Assembly: GCF_021538895.1 (NCBI RefSeq)
Contig: NZ_JADDRL010000001.1
Coordinates: 124,001 to 188,000, forward strand
DNA length: 64,000 nt
Source of the DNA: Streptomyces olivochromogenes
GTDB lineage: Bacteria; Actinomycetota; Actinomycetes; Streptomycetales; Streptomycetaceae
Direction: 5' to 3'
Both the position numbers and the translations under genes were made by a program. Below are positions 7,613 to 17,239 of the stretch, one piece after another (the first letter of the stretch is position 1; every line of letters starts with the position of its first letter). The notes under the pieces were generated by a model. The model saw nothing but the letters and a program-made list of their open reading frames with translations. It was not told where the DNA came from and did not search any database.

Positions 7613-9802
7613 TCAGCGGGTGCCGCGACCGTACAGTTCGGGGCCGCAGACCCGGGCGCAGGGGTCGTCGGAGCGTCGCACTCCGGCGGCGAAGCCCGCG
7701 GGTGGCGGCGGGACGAGCATGTACTCGCGGCCGAGCGCGTCGGCCTGCGTGTTGCCGTAGATCGTCACTTCGCCGTCCGACCAGCGTACGAACAAGTCGT
7801 CCTCCCAGTCGTTCGCGCCGAACTCGCCCGCGGCGACGACACGGGCGTGAGTCCAGGTGTCGTTGGCGGCCTTCAGTTTGGACTCGCCGCCCAGGCCCCG
7901 GGTGCCGATGTCCTGATAGACGGTCAGTTCGCCGTCCGACCACTTCACGAACAGGTCGTAATTGGTGTCGCCGGTGGAGCCGTCGAAGTCGCCCCCGGTG
8001 ATGAGGTCGGCGTGCTCGGCCCACAGCTTGTTCTTGGCGATCAGCTGGGTCTCCGCGTGGAAACCGCCACCGTCGACGTTGACGTACTTGGTGACCTCGC
8101 CGTCTGTCCAACGGACCACGAGGTCGTCGGCCCACTTGTTGCCGCCGTACCTGCCGGTCGCGATGCCCTTGGCGTACTTCCAGACCGATCCGCCCGCAGC
8201 GATCTTGATCTCATTGGCGGGGTGCTGGTCCGACGCCGTGGGCAGCTTGGTGTGCTCGTCGATGTCCTTGTAGATCGTCACCTCGCCGTCGGCCCACTTC
8301 ACCATGAGGTCATAGGCGTTGGAGCCGGTGTAGTCACCGGCGGTGATCACATCGGCGTACTTGCTCCACAGGTCGTTGGGCTTCGCCAACTGCACCTCGC
8401 ACGGCTGGCCGGCCTTGCAACCGGTGTAGAAGCCCTGGTTCTGGTCGCCCGGGTAGAGGGTCACCTCTCCGTCGCTCCACTTCACGAGCAGATCGGAGTC
8501 GCCGAACTTCTGCGAGTCGGTGTGGAAGGTGCCGGAGGTGGCCGCGACGGCATGCCGCCACAGTTTGGCGTCCCCCATGCCGTCGATGCCCTTGGGGGTG
8601 TCCGGCGCATAGTCGTTGACCGCCTGGTTGTACAGGCGCACCACGTCGGCGTCGAACTGCGAGGAGTACGAGATGTCGTCCCTCGTACCGCCCGTCTTGT
8701 AACCGCCGATGACACCGATGATGTCACCGCGCTTTCCGTCGAAATTGCGCAGGAAGGGGCCGCCGGACACGCCGGGGGCGAAGCCGTCGCAGGCTATTTC
8801 GAGGAATCGGCCGTCGAAGCCCTTGGTGCTGGTCGAAGGACAGACCAGGGGCGCCTTGGCACCGCCCGGGAACCCGATGAGGGTGACGTTGCGTTGAGCG
8901 AGCTGCGAAGAGTGAAGCGTGGTGAGCTGATTGCCCAGGCCCGTCGCGTTCTCCAGGAACTCGCCCTTGGAGTTCGGTCCGGATCGCAGGATCGCGAAGT
9001 CCAGGTCGTCGGCCTTGGCGGGCCCCTGAGCCAGATAGCGGCCGTCGATCCACACCTTCCCCTTCTTGATGGGGAAGATGCCGTACGGGGCGATGCCGCG
9101 GCCGCGGTGCTGCGGATCCGGCTTCCAACCGGGGGCGAGCGCGAGGGACTTGAAGCGGTCGTTGTCGTTCAGGCAGTGGGCCGCCGTGATGACGAGCGAT
9201 TTGGTCGGTGAGGCCACGGAGGATGCCGAGCAGAACTGGTCACGCTTGCCGGGATCCGACTGCGGGTCATCGTCGTCGTTGATGAGGAAGACGCCCGCGG
9301 TCGCCACGCCCCGGTTGTCGGGGGAGGACGACGCGCGCATCATCTTGTCCAGCGTCGGTGCGTTCTTGGCAGTGCCGCCGCCGGTTCCCGTGTCGTCCTT
9401 GCCGAGGTCGACGGGCACGGCCTGTGCGATGCGCTCAGGCGTCCAGTACGCCTCCGCGGCCTTGGCCTCGGCGATCTCCTCAGGCGTCGCCCGCAGTTTC
9501 TCCCCCGGCGGCGTCGGCACGTTCGTCGGCTCGGTCACCGACGCCGGGCCCGAGGGCGAGGGCGACGGCGTATTGGTGGCTGTCCGCGTCGGGGACGGAG
9601 TGGGGGTGTCTTTCCCGCCCTGCCCAGGCACCGGCGTGGAGGTGGTGGCCCCGGTGTGTGCCGTGGACGGAGACGGAGACGAGGATGGAGACGGGGACGG
9701 CATGGGTGCGGCCGACACGGCAGGTGCGGCCAGCAGGATCACCGCCGTGGCGAGGCCCAGCGCACCGGGTCTCCATCTCCGTCGTGTTACGTGAGTGCTC
9801 AA
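7613..9802 (-). CDS. secreted trypsin-like serine protease with repeat domain
   Basis: A 729-residue exported protein: signal peptide (about 1-32, ending SAA), a Pro/Ser/Thr-rich linker to about 100, a trypsin-like domain, then a C-terminal repeat region. The catalytic triad is visible: His199 in TAAHC, Asp258 in DDLDFA, Ser336 in GVSGGPF. From about residue 430 at least five repeats of about 55-60 residues carry (V/R)(K/R)W(S/T/A)DGEVT(L/I/K)Y, a pattern of beta-propeller or FG-GAP-like domains that bind surfaces or sugars. Probably an extracellular protease held to a polymer or cell surface. The substrate is unknown. Confidence 0.87.
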   Translation of the reverse strand: MSTHVTRRRWRPGALGLATAVILLAAPAVSAAPMPSPSPSSSPSPSTAHTGATTSTPVPGQGGKDTPTPSPTRTATNTPSPSPSGPASVTEPTNVPTPPGEKLRATPEEIAEAKAAEAYWTPERIAQAVPVDLGKDDTGTGGGTAKNAPTLDKMMRASSSPDNRGVATAGVFLINDDDDPQSDPGKRDQFCSASSVASPTKSLVITAAHCLNDNDRFKSLALAPGWKPDPQHRGRGIAPYGIFPIKKGKVWIDGRYLAQGPAKADDLDFAILRSGPNSKGEFLENATGLGNQLTTLHSSQLAQRNVTLIGFPGGAKAPLVCPSTSTKGFDGRFLEIACDGFAPGVSGGPFLRNFDGKRGDIIGVIGGYKTGGTRDDISYSSQFDADVVRLYNQAVNDYAPDTPKGIDGMGDAKLWRHAVAATSGTFHTDSQKFGDSDLLVKWSDGEVTLYPGDQNQGFYTGCKAGQPCEVQLAKPNDLWSKYADVITAGDYTGSNAYDLMVKWADGEVTIYKDIDEHTKLPTASDQHPANEIKIAAGGSVWKYAKGIATGRYGGNKWADDLVVRWTDGEVTKYVNVDGGGFHAETQLIAKNKLWAEHADLITGGDFDGSTGDTNYDLFVKWSDGELTVYQDIGTRGLGGESKLKAANDTWTHARVVAAGEFGANDWEDDLFVRWSDGEVTIYGNTQADALGREYMLVPPPPAGFAAGVRRSDDPCARVCGPELYGRGTR

Positions 9803-10257
9803 CTTTCGCAGTACCTTTCACGGTTGGTCAGGCCGTCAGGCAGCGTCGCTTCTCCACGGCGGAGTGTCGGGAGAGGTGACATCTGTTCAACAAGCGGACA
9901 CAAATCGCATAGTTGTCCGGATTGCTTGCGCTGAACCGTATGTGATCTCGCCGGGCAAACCGATCACCAGCGCCCATCCGCCCCTCGGCGGCGACTTGAT
10001 CACGCCATGGAGGAACTGCCGGTTCCGCAGCATCGGATGGACGGCAGCCGGCCGTGCGGGCCGAAACGGAAAGACCGCGGCGGCCAGTCGACTTGCGTTG
10101 CCTCACAAGGCAACGCGTCATCAGCGGAAGGTGAACTCCCCCTCGGCCAGGCGTCGTCGACGCGGCATACGCACCCAATCCTCATGTCTACGGGAACGGG
10201 CAAGAAATTGGCGACTTTTTACCCAGTCGCCAACCGGCGTCAAGTTCGCCACAGCGG
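9803..10257. other. 455-nt intergenic region
   Basis: Upstream region of the protease gene and 3' side of the phosphatase gene. I see no convincing gene. It holds a 9-bp hairpin GCGTTGCCT-CACA-AGGCAACGC at 10095-10116 and the phosphatase terminator at 10208-10233. The stretch 9880-9950 is relatively AT-rich and may contain the protease promoter. Confidence 0.5.
10208..10233 (-). terminator. terminator after SpoIIE-type phosphatase gene
   Basis: TTGGCGACT / AGTCGCCAA is a perfect 9-bp stem with an 8-nt loop. Read on the minus strand it is followed by TTTCTTG, a short U-rich tail, 25 nt beyond the phosphatase stop codon. Confidence 0.75.
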
Positions 10258-12531
10258 CTACATGTCCTCCACGAGGCCCACTTCCGGGAACGCGGCGGAC
10301 TCGTTCAGTTCCGCCCAGACCGTCTTGCCGTGCCGGGCGTGGCGGGTTCCCCATTGTTCGGCGAACTGGGCGACCAGGAGCAGGCCGCGTCCGCCCTCGT
10401 CGGAGGCCCGGGCCCGGCGCAGGTGCGGAGTGGTGCCGCTGGCGTCGGAGACCTCGCACAGCAGGGTGTAGTCATGGATGAGGCGCAGCCTGATCGGGGA
10501 CCGGCCGTAGCGGATGGCGTTGGTGACCAGCTCGCTGACCACCAGTGCCGCGGTGAAGTCGAGTCCCTCCAGCCCCCAGGTGCTCAGCTGCCGGGAGACG
10601 TCCGCGCGGACCCGGGCGACGACCGAGGGGTCGGCCTCCACATCCCACGTGGCGACCTGGTCGGCTCCGAGTGCCCGGGTGCGGGCGACGAGCAGCGCGA
10701 TGTCGTCGTCCGGCTTGGCGGGCAACAACGCATCGAGCACGCTGTCGCAGACTGTCTCCGGGGAAGGGGCGGACTGAACGAGGGCGTGGCGCAGGGCGGT
10801 GAGGCCCGCGTCGACGTCGTGATCGCGAGCCTCGATCAGACCGTCGGTGTACAGGGCGATCAGGCTGCCTTCCGGCAGCTCGAACTCCCTCGATTCGAAC
10901 GGCAGGCCGCCGAGACCGAGAGGCGGGCCGGGAGGCAGATCCAGGAGTTCCGCCTTTCCGTCCTGGCGGACCACGACAGGTGGGACGTGCCCCGCGCGGG
11001 CAAGGGTGCAGCGGCGCGAGACGGGGTCGTAGACCGCGTACAGACAGGTGGCGCCCACGTCTCCGTCGTTCTCGGCATCCGGGTCGGTGGAAGCCTCGAT
11101 GGAGGCTTCGGCGGAGGGTTCCGCCGAGGCTGCGGTCGGGGCTTCCGTCGGAGCTTCCGCCCGAGCTTGAGTTGGGGCTTCGGCCGAGGCCTCAGCGGAC
11201 AGGCGCAGGACGACGTCGTCCAGGTGCGTGAGGAGCTCGTCGGGCGGCAGGTCGATGTCGGCCAGGGTGCGTACGGCGGTCCGCAACCGGCCCATCGTGG
11301 CGGCGGCGCGAATGCCGTGGCCGGCCACGTCGCCGACGACGAGGGCCACGCGGGCGCCGGACAGCGGGATGACGTCGTACCAGTCGCCGCCCACCCCGGC
11401 GTCGGAGCCGGCCGGCAGATAGCGGTAGGCGACCTCCACGGCCGACTGCCGCGGCGCGTGCCGCAGGAGCAGGCTGTGCTGCAGCGTGAGGGCGGTGGCA
11501 CGCGCGTGCGTGTAACGCAGGGCGTTGTCGATGGCCGCCGCCGCCCTGGCGGCTATGTCCTGTACGAAGAGCAGATCCGCGTCGTCGAAGAGTTCGGGCC
11601 TGCGGTGCCGGAAGAACTCGGCGACACCCAGCGTGGTGTCGCGGGCATGCAGCGGGACCACGATCTTTGAGTCAATGCCTTGGTCACCGGGGGTGACATT
11701 GGGGTCGGCGGCCGGTCCCGAGCCATCCGGGAGGTGGGAGGCGTCGAGGCGGTGTCGGGAGGGCTGCCCGGTGGCCAGAGCGCGGCCCGACGGACACCCG
11801 GCCGGGCAGGTGTGGAGCTGCTGCGGGGTGATCGTCAGTTCCGGCGAACCGTCGACCGCTGACCGCTGGGCTATCCGGCGCAGCACGAGCGGGTCCGCGG
11901 CCGGGGTGTCGCCTCCGTGGAGCACGGACTCCAGAAGGTCGACGGTGACCATGTCCGCGAACTGCTCGATCGCGAGATCCACCAGTTCCTGGGCGGTACG
12001 GGCGATGTGCAATGTGGTCCCGATGCGCATGCTCGCCTCGTTCACGACCGAGAGCTGCCACCGCAGCCGGCGATCCCGCTCCTCCTGGAACGCCGTGACG
12101 CCCTGCTCGGACGTGCGGTCCACGTATTCGGTCGACAACGTGATCAGCTTGCGCGTGGCCGCGCTGAGCAACTCGGGATCGTTCGTCAGCCGGGGCAGCT
12201 CCTCCAACAGGCTGTCGAGGATGACCCCCTGTGCGAGCCGATAGGCCCGCAGTGCGGTACTGACGGGCTTCCCGTGCCGAGCCAGCCGGCGCGAACGCTC
12301 CACGTCGCCGTCCGGCAGCTGGATCTCGCCCGACTCGGCGATGTGCTCAAGGCCGACCAACACGGCGTCCACGTGCTCGGCGATGTTCTGGGAGGCCATG
12401 ACGTCCGGGTACTCCCACAGTTCGGGGAGTTCCTGCTGCAGACAGCGTTCCACCCCGGCTGTCAGCTCGTCCGCTTTCGAGCCGAGCTCATGCGCTGCAC
12501 GCGACAGAAGTCCGTCAGCCGTGGGCTCCAC
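10258..12531 (-). CDS. SpoIIE/RsbU-type PP2C phosphatase with HATPase
   Basis: 757 residues. Domains in order: an N-terminal helical sensor of the kind seen in PucR/RsbR-like proteins (about 1-165), a GAF-like domain (170-350), a PP2C SpoIIE phosphatase (about 365-605; GGDWYDVIPL, GDVAGHG, TDGLIEARD), and a C-terminal HATPase of the anti-sigma kinase type (620-745; SELVTNAIRYG, DEGGRGLLLVAQFA). Such proteins dephosphorylate anti-anti-sigma factors and may also phosphorylate them or bind sigma factors. Residues 443-481 are an Ala/Glu/Pro/Ser/Thr-rich repeat inserted in the phosphatase domain. The N-terminal domain resembles that of the PucR-type protein encoded at 14501, so the two may share a ligand type. 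Confidence 0.9.
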   Translation of the reverse strand: MEPTADGLLSRAAHELGSKADELTAGVERCLQQELPELWEYPDVMASQNIAEHVDAVLVGLEHIAESGEIQLPDGDVERSRRLARHGKPVSTALRAYRLAQGVILDSLLEELPRLTNDPELLSAATRKLITLSTEYVDRTSEQGVTAFQEERDRRLRWQLSVVNEASMRIGTTLHIARTAQELVDLAIEQFADMVTVDLLESVLHGGDTPAADPLVLRRIAQRSAVDGSPELTITPQQLHTCPAGCPSGRALATGQPSRHRLDASHLPDGSGPAADPNVTPGDQGIDSKIVVPLHARDTTLGVAEFFRHRRPELFDDADLLFVQDIAARAAAAIDNALRYTHARATALTLQHSLLLRHAPRQSAVEVAYRYLPAGSDAGVGGDWYDVIPLSGARVALVVGDVAGHGIRAAATMGRLRTAVRTLADIDLPPDELLTHLDDVVLRLSAEASAEAPTQARAEAPTEAPTAASAEPSAEASIEASTDPDAENDGDVGATCLYAVYDPVSRRCTLARAGHVPPVVVRQDGKAELLDLPPGPPLGLGGLPFESREFELPEGSLIALYTDGLIEARDHDVDAGLTALRHALVQSAPSPETVCDSVLDALLPAKPDDDIALLVARTRALGADQVATWDVEADPSVVARVRADVSRQLSTWGLEGLDFTAALVVSELVTNAIRYGRSPIRLRLIHDYTLLCEVSDASGTTPHLRRARASDEGGRGLLLVAQFAEQWGTRHARHGKTVWAELNESAAFPEVGLVEDM
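11091..11205 (-). repeat. degenerate coding repeat in the phosphatase gene
   Basis: Tandem near-copies of a GAGGCTTCCGCC-like unit encode an EASAEAPT-like low-complexity stretch inside the PP2C domain. The copies vary at third and some first positions. The reading frame is kept. Confidence 0.7.
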
Positions 12532-12737
12532 ACTGAAGACGGTACGCCGTCCGCGCGCCTGACTCCGACCGGTGCCGGCCCTGGCGCCCTACTCCGAGGG
12601 GTGTGCACACCCGGTGACCCGTGTACGGCGCAGGGTTCCGGCCGCCCATCTGACCTGCGGATCGCCCTGGCCGGATACGGAATCGTCAGGGCCGGCTCCT
12701 GCTCCTCATGGGCGGGCCTGGACGACTGGATCGCCGT

Positions 12738-14239
12738 TCAACGCCCACCCGGTTCGGGCGGCGGGACGATCTCCCGCTTGAGGATCTTGCCGGTGGGTCC
12801 CTTCGGGAGGGTGTCCGTGATCCATACCTTCCGCGGGTACTTGTAGGCGGCGACCTGCCCCTTGACGTACGCGCGCAGCTCGTCGGCCGTCGTTCGGGCT
12901 CCCGGCTTGAGGACGACCGCCGCGCCGACCTCCTCACCGAGGTCGGAGTTGGGAAGGCCGATGACCGCGGCGTCGGCGACCGCGGGGTGCTCGTAGAGCA
13001 CATCCTCGACTTCGCGGGGGTACACGTTGTACCCGCCGCGAATGATCACGTCCTTCTTCCGGCCGACGATCCAGAAGTAGCCGTCCTCGTCGACCCGGCC
13101 GAGGTCGCCGGTGTACAGCCAACCGTCCCGGATCGCCTCGGCGGTCTCCTCGGGGCGTTGCCAGTACCGCTTCATCACGTTGTGCCCGCGGATCACGATC
13201 TCGCCGCTCTCCTCTTGCGGTACCTCCTTGCCGTCGTTGTCGACGACCCGCATCTCGACGCCCCGGATCGGGGTGCCGACCGAGCCGGGTCTGGGGCCGG
13301 CCTGGAGGGTGTTGAACGAGGCCACGGGCGAGGTCTCCGACAGCCCGTACCCTTCGAGTACGACCACGTCGAACGCGGCCTGGAAGTCTTGCAGCACCTG
13401 GAGCGGCATGTCCGAGCCGCCGCAGAGGGCCACGCGCAGGCGGGAGACGTCGTAGGCGTCTCGGCCGGGCTGCCTCAACAGCCTGCTGAACACCGTCGGT
13501 ACCCCGGCGAAGACAGTGACCCCGTGCTCGCCGAGCATGCTCAGTACCCGCTCGGCGTCGAATCGTGGCAGCAGCGTGAGACAGGCCCCGACGGCGACGG
13601 CGGCGTTGAGGGTGCAGGTCTGTCCGAACGCGTGGAACAGCGGCAGCCCGCCGAAGATCACGTCGTCGGCGGTGAGTCCGAGCAGGTCGTTGGCCCCGAT
13701 GTCGCAGTTGAGGGAGAGGTTGGCGTGGGTGAGTTCGGCGCCCTTCGGCCGACCGGTCGTCCCCGAGGTGTAGAGGATCACCGCGGTGTCGTCCTCGCGC
13801 CGATCGCTCAGGTCCTCGACGAGCGGGGCGGACTCCAAGAGCTCCTCGAAGGCACCGCAGCTGACGACGATCGCCTCGGCCTCGACCTGCTGCGCTCCGG
13901 TCCGTGCCTCGTCGGCGAAAGCGTCCCAGGCGAAGAGGAACCCGGCACCTGAGTCGTCGAGGTAGTAGGCGACCTCGCGGGACTTGAGCAGGGGTTCATC
14001 GGGACGACGATGCCGCCGGCCCGGAGTACGCCGAAGTAGGCGAGGGCGAACTCCGGCACGTTGGGCAGCATGATCCCGACCCGGTCCCCGGGCTTCACGC
14101 CACGGTCGCGGAGCAGTCCGGCCATACGGGCGCTGCCCTCGTCGAGCATGCGATAGGAGACAGTGGCGTCCCCGAGACGGAGCGCGGCGCGATCCGGATG
14201 GGTCCCGGCGCTGCGCACCACATGGGATGCGAGGTTCAT
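12738..14239 (-). pseudogene. long-chain acyl-CoA ligase, single-base frameshift
   Basis: Acyl-activating enzyme that would make acyl-CoA from fatty acid, ATP and CoA. Motifs are complete: YTSGTTGRPKGAELTHANL (ATP loop), GYGLSETSPV, YTGDLGRVDEDGYFWIVGRK, and the C-terminal PKGPTGKILKRE with the catalytic Lys. The N-terminal part, from ATG 14239 (MNLASHVVRSAGTHPDRAAL), is in one frame to VVPMNP. LLKSREVAYYLDD then follows in the next frame. One C is missing in the run read as AACCCCTGC (G-run at 13991-13994). Without it the protein would be about 500 residues, full length. Either a young pseudogene or a sequencing error. It faces the PucR-type regulator. Confidence 0.85.
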
Positions 14240-14500
14240 GCCAGATCCTTTCGACCCGGCCCGGGCAGCCCCGGTTCTTCCGGAACCTGCTCGCCCCAGA
14301 CCGCTTTGCCGCCCGTTGAACGAACGTCGGCCCCACCTGCGCGACAGCTGGGCGAGCGGCCGGCATCGGATTCAAAGTGCCAGGCGCTGACGTACGACGG
14401 TCACTGGACGCTCATTACGACCTTCGCGCCGGAATTGGTGCCGCCGCATCAAATTCTAAAGGCAGCGGATTCATCGCGAACCGCTTTGTAGGATTGAGGC

Positions 14501-15763
14501 ATGGCTGCGGAGCATCCCGGGGCCGCAAGACAACTGTCCGTGGTCGCGGAGAGCGTAGGGTCACATCTCACGGAGGTCAGCCGTGACGTCTGTGAGAATG
14601 TCATGGCGGAGATCCCGGAACTCAGGGATGACGCGACGGTCGTAAAAATCCTCCGGGCGAGCGTCACGGAAAACGTCGCCACACTGCTGCACATTTTTGA
14701 GAACGACATACCTCTGGAGAAGATCGAGGGGCCTGCCGCCGCCACCGAGTACGCCAGGAGGCTGGCGCAGAGGGATATTCCCCTCAGTTCGATGAGCAGG
14801 GCCTACCGCATCGGTCACTGGCGCTTTCTGCAGTGGTGCCTGGACGAGCTCGATCGGCAGGACGCCGACGGCGAGCTCGCCACCGCGGCCAACAGGCGCA
14901 TGCTGCACGTGAGTTTCGGCTACATCGACCGGGTGACCGAGCATGTCATCGCGATCTACCAACAAGAGCGCGATCATTGGCTGCTCAGCCAGACCGCCGC
15001 ACGCGCCGCACGCGTACGGGACCTCCTCTCCGACAAGGACATCGACCTCAACTACGCCGAACAGGCCCTTGGTTACCGGCTCCGGCAGAACCACCTGGGG
15101 CTGGTGACCTGGTTGCCCACACAGACGGGCGAGGACGCGGGACTCGCTCGACTCGACCGGATCACCACCGAGATCGCCACGGAGCTCGACTGCCCCGCCA
15201 TGCCGCTGTTCGTCCCCCGAGACGCGGTGTTGTCCTGGGCTTGGCTGCCCTTCGGATCGCACAACGACGTCTCCTGGGAAACGGTGTCGAACGCGGTCCA
15301 GCGCAGTGAGCCTTCGGTGTATGTGTGCGCTGGGTCCGTGGGGCACGGCATCGAGGGATTCCGCTCCACGCATCGGCAGGCACTGCGCACGCAGGACCTC
15401 GCGACGGCGGCCAGTCCCGTCCCCCACTTCGCCGACTTCTCCACCGTCGCCCCCATCGCCCTGATGGCGACGAACGTCGACGACATGCGCGCCTGGGTGT
15501 GGGGAATCCTGGGGCCTTTGGCCGTCGACGACGAAAACTTCGCACGGCTTCGGGAGACGGCACAGATCTTCCTGGACAACGGCTGCAGCTACACCGCTAC
15601 CGCCAGCGCGCAGATCCTGCACAAGAACACCGTGCAGTACCGCATCCGGAAAGCCGAGGAAATCATGGGGCACCCGGTCCAGAAAGGTCACACCGATCTG
15701 GAGATCGCGCTGCGGGCGGTCCGGTACCTCGGCTCGACGCTCCTTCGTACCGCCCCCGGATGA
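14501..15763 (+). CDS. PucR/CdaR-type transcriptional regulator
   Basis: 420 residues. The N-terminal 165 residues form a helical sensor domain similar to that of the phosphatase encoded at 10258. A central domain follows, and the C-terminus has the PucR helix-turn-helix (ASAQILHKNTVQYRIRKAEE, about 367-386), which binds DNA. Divergent from the acyl-CoA ligase gene with a 261-nt gap, so it most likely controls that gene in response to a fatty acid or related metabolite; this is inference from position. ATG start. Confidence 0.85.
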   Translation: MAAEHPGAARQLSVVAESVGSHLTEVSRDVCENVMAEIPELRDDATVVKILRASVTENVATLLHIFENDIPLEKIEGPAAATEYARRLAQRDIPLSSMSRAYRIGHWRFLQWCLDELDRQDADGELATAANRRMLHVSFGYIDRVTEHVIAIYQQERDHWLLSQTAARAARVRDLLSDKDIDLNYAEQALGYRLRQNHLGLVTWLPTQTGEDAGLARLDRITTEIATELDCPAMPLFVPRDAVLSWAWLPFGSHNDVSWETVSNAVQRSEPSVYVCAGSVGHGIEGFRSTHRQALRTQDLATAASPVPHFADFSTVAPIALMATNVDDMRAWVWGILGPLAVDDENFARLRETAQIFLDNGCSYTATASAQILHKNTVQYRIRKAEEIMGHPVQKGHTDLEIALRAVRYLGSTLLRTAPG

Positions 15764-15791
15764 AACGCCGCACGCCTTCGCCCGGCCACAG

Positions 15792-16256
15792 TCATCCCGT
15801 GGGGCGAGTGCCCGTCAGGTGGCGGGCGAGCAGTTCGAGCGCCGACGTGAGCTCCGACAGCAGCGCCGGGTCGTCCGACCCGAGCGTGGACACGAGCACC
15901 TGCTCGATGTCGGTGGCACGGACCTGCGCCACCCGCGCGGAGACCTCGTCGGCCTGCCGGATCAGAACCCGGCGCCGGTCGGACGGGTCCGGAACGGTCA
16001 CCACCGATCCGGCCTCCTTCAATCGGGCCACCGCCGTTGACACCTGACTCTGCGGCAGCCCCGTACGCGTCACGATCTCGCTGACGGAACTGTCCGGGTG
16101 GGCCGCGACATCGCTGGCCACGATCAGGACCAGCCGGGCGCTGCCGGCATAGCGCTCGGCGCCACCGGGAGGCTCGGGCAGGGCGTCCTCCCCGAGCTTC
16201 ATGAGAGTGCGTCCCAGCAGGAAGAGCTCGACTCCGTTCACCGTCAGACCGTACAT
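15792..16256 (-). CDS. MarR family transcriptional regulator
   Basis: About 154 residues from the ATG at 16256. The winged helix-turn-helix shows as SVSEIVTRTGLPQSQVSTAV, then ARLKEAGSVVTVPDPSDRRR and VLIRQ. An in-frame ATG at 16274 would add MDVSVP, but those codons lie inside the 42-bp palindrome, so the later start is more likely. Divergent from an alpha/beta hydrolase gene; the palindrome covers the shared control region, so it should repress both itself and the hydrolase. Confidence 0.87.
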   Translation of the reverse strand: MYGLTVNGVELFLLGRTLMKLGEDALPEPPGGAERYAGSARLVLIVASDVAAHPDSSVSEIVTRTGLPQSQVSTAVARLKEAGSVVTVPDPSDRRRVLIRQADEVSARVAQVRATDIEQVLVSTLGSDDPALLSELTSALELLARHLTGTRPTG

Positions 16257-16295
16257 CGGAACCGATACATCCATCTAGATGTATCGGTTCCGATG
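16254..16295. promoter_or_regulatory. 42-bp perfect palindrome, MarR operator
   Basis: Two 18-bp arms (CATCGGAACCGATACATC / GATGTATCGGTTCCGATG) flank CATCTA. Each arm also contains its own shorter dyad (GGAACCGAT...). It overlaps the MarR start codon and lies 58 nt before the hydrolase ATG. Confidence 0.8.
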
Positions 16296-16353
16296 GATTA
16301 TCGTTCTCGTACGGCGTGACGGACGGCCCGTCCGCCCACACGAGGGGGTCTCC

Positions 16354-17208
16354 ATGTCCACCGGTTCCGGCACCGCACACCCGACGAGCGGCACCCTGGA
16401 CGTCCCCGGCGCCGTCCTGCACTACCAGGTCCGCGGCACCGGTCCGTTCCTGCTCATCTCGCAGAGCGGCGAGGGCGACGCCGACCGCACCGTCGACCTC
16501 GTCGCCCGGCTCGCCGACTCCTGCACCGTGGTCACCTACGACCGCCGGGGCCTGTCCCGCAGCCGGCTCGTGGACCCGGAGCACGGCGCCACGCTCGCCG
16601 AGCACGCCGACGACGTCGACCGACTGCTCGCCGAGCTCACCGACTCCCCCGTCGTCATGCTCGGACTGAGCTTCGGTGCCGTCATCGGCCTGCACACGGC
16701 CCTGCGCCACCCGGGTCGGATCAGCACCCTCATAGCCCACGAACCGGTCGCACCCCAGCTATTGCCGGAGACCGAACGCGCTCGTCACGAAGGGGAGTTG
16801 TCCGAACTGCAGGACCTGTACCGACGTGCAGGACTGAAGGCCGTCTTCCCGGAGATCGCCCGGGCCCTCGGCATCGACCCGTCGAGCAAGGACGTCGAAC
16901 CCGACCTCACACCTCAGCCCATCGACGCCCAACGCACCGCCAACTTCGATCACTTCATCCGGCACGACTTCAGCGCGATCCTCGACGACACGCTCGACAC
17001 CGCGCGTCTGAGGGAGACCGGCACCCGCATCGTCCCGACCGTCGGCCGTACGACTCCGCGCACCGTCTTCGACTACCGCTGCGCGCAGGCCCTGGCGGGG
17101 CTGCTCGACACCGAGCTGCTCGAACTGCCCGGCGGCCACAACGGCAACACGAGCCACCCTCAGGCGTACGCCGCCTGTCTGCGCGCGTTCCTGCGTGACA
17201 CGGACTGA
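16354..17208 (+). CDS. alpha/beta hydrolase
   Basis: 284 residues, cytosolic alpha/beta-fold hydrolase. The nucleophile elbow is GLSFG (Ser106), the oxyanion region is in the N-terminal third, and the catalytic His is in ELPGGHNG near the C-terminus. The ATG at 16354 after GAGGGGG is preferred; the frame is open to 16279 but that would run into the palindrome. Regulated by the divergent MarR. Substrate unknown; members of this group act on esters or lactones. Confidence 0.87.
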   Translation: MSTGSGTAHPTSGTLDVPGAVLHYQVRGTGPFLLISQSGEGDADRTVDLVARLADSCTVVTYDRRGLSRSRLVDPEHGATLAEHADDVDRLLAELTDSPVVMLGLSFGAVIGLHTALRHPGRISTLIAHEPVAPQLLPETERARHEGELSELQDLYRRAGLKAVFPEIARALGIDPSSKDVEPDLTPQPIDAQRTANFDHFIRHDFSAILDDTLDTARLRETGTRIVPTVGRTTPRTVFDYRCAQALAGLLDTELLELPGGHNGNTSHPQAYAACLRAFLRDTD

Positions 17209-17239
17209 CATCGGCAAGGGCCTGGCGCCGTACTCGACA

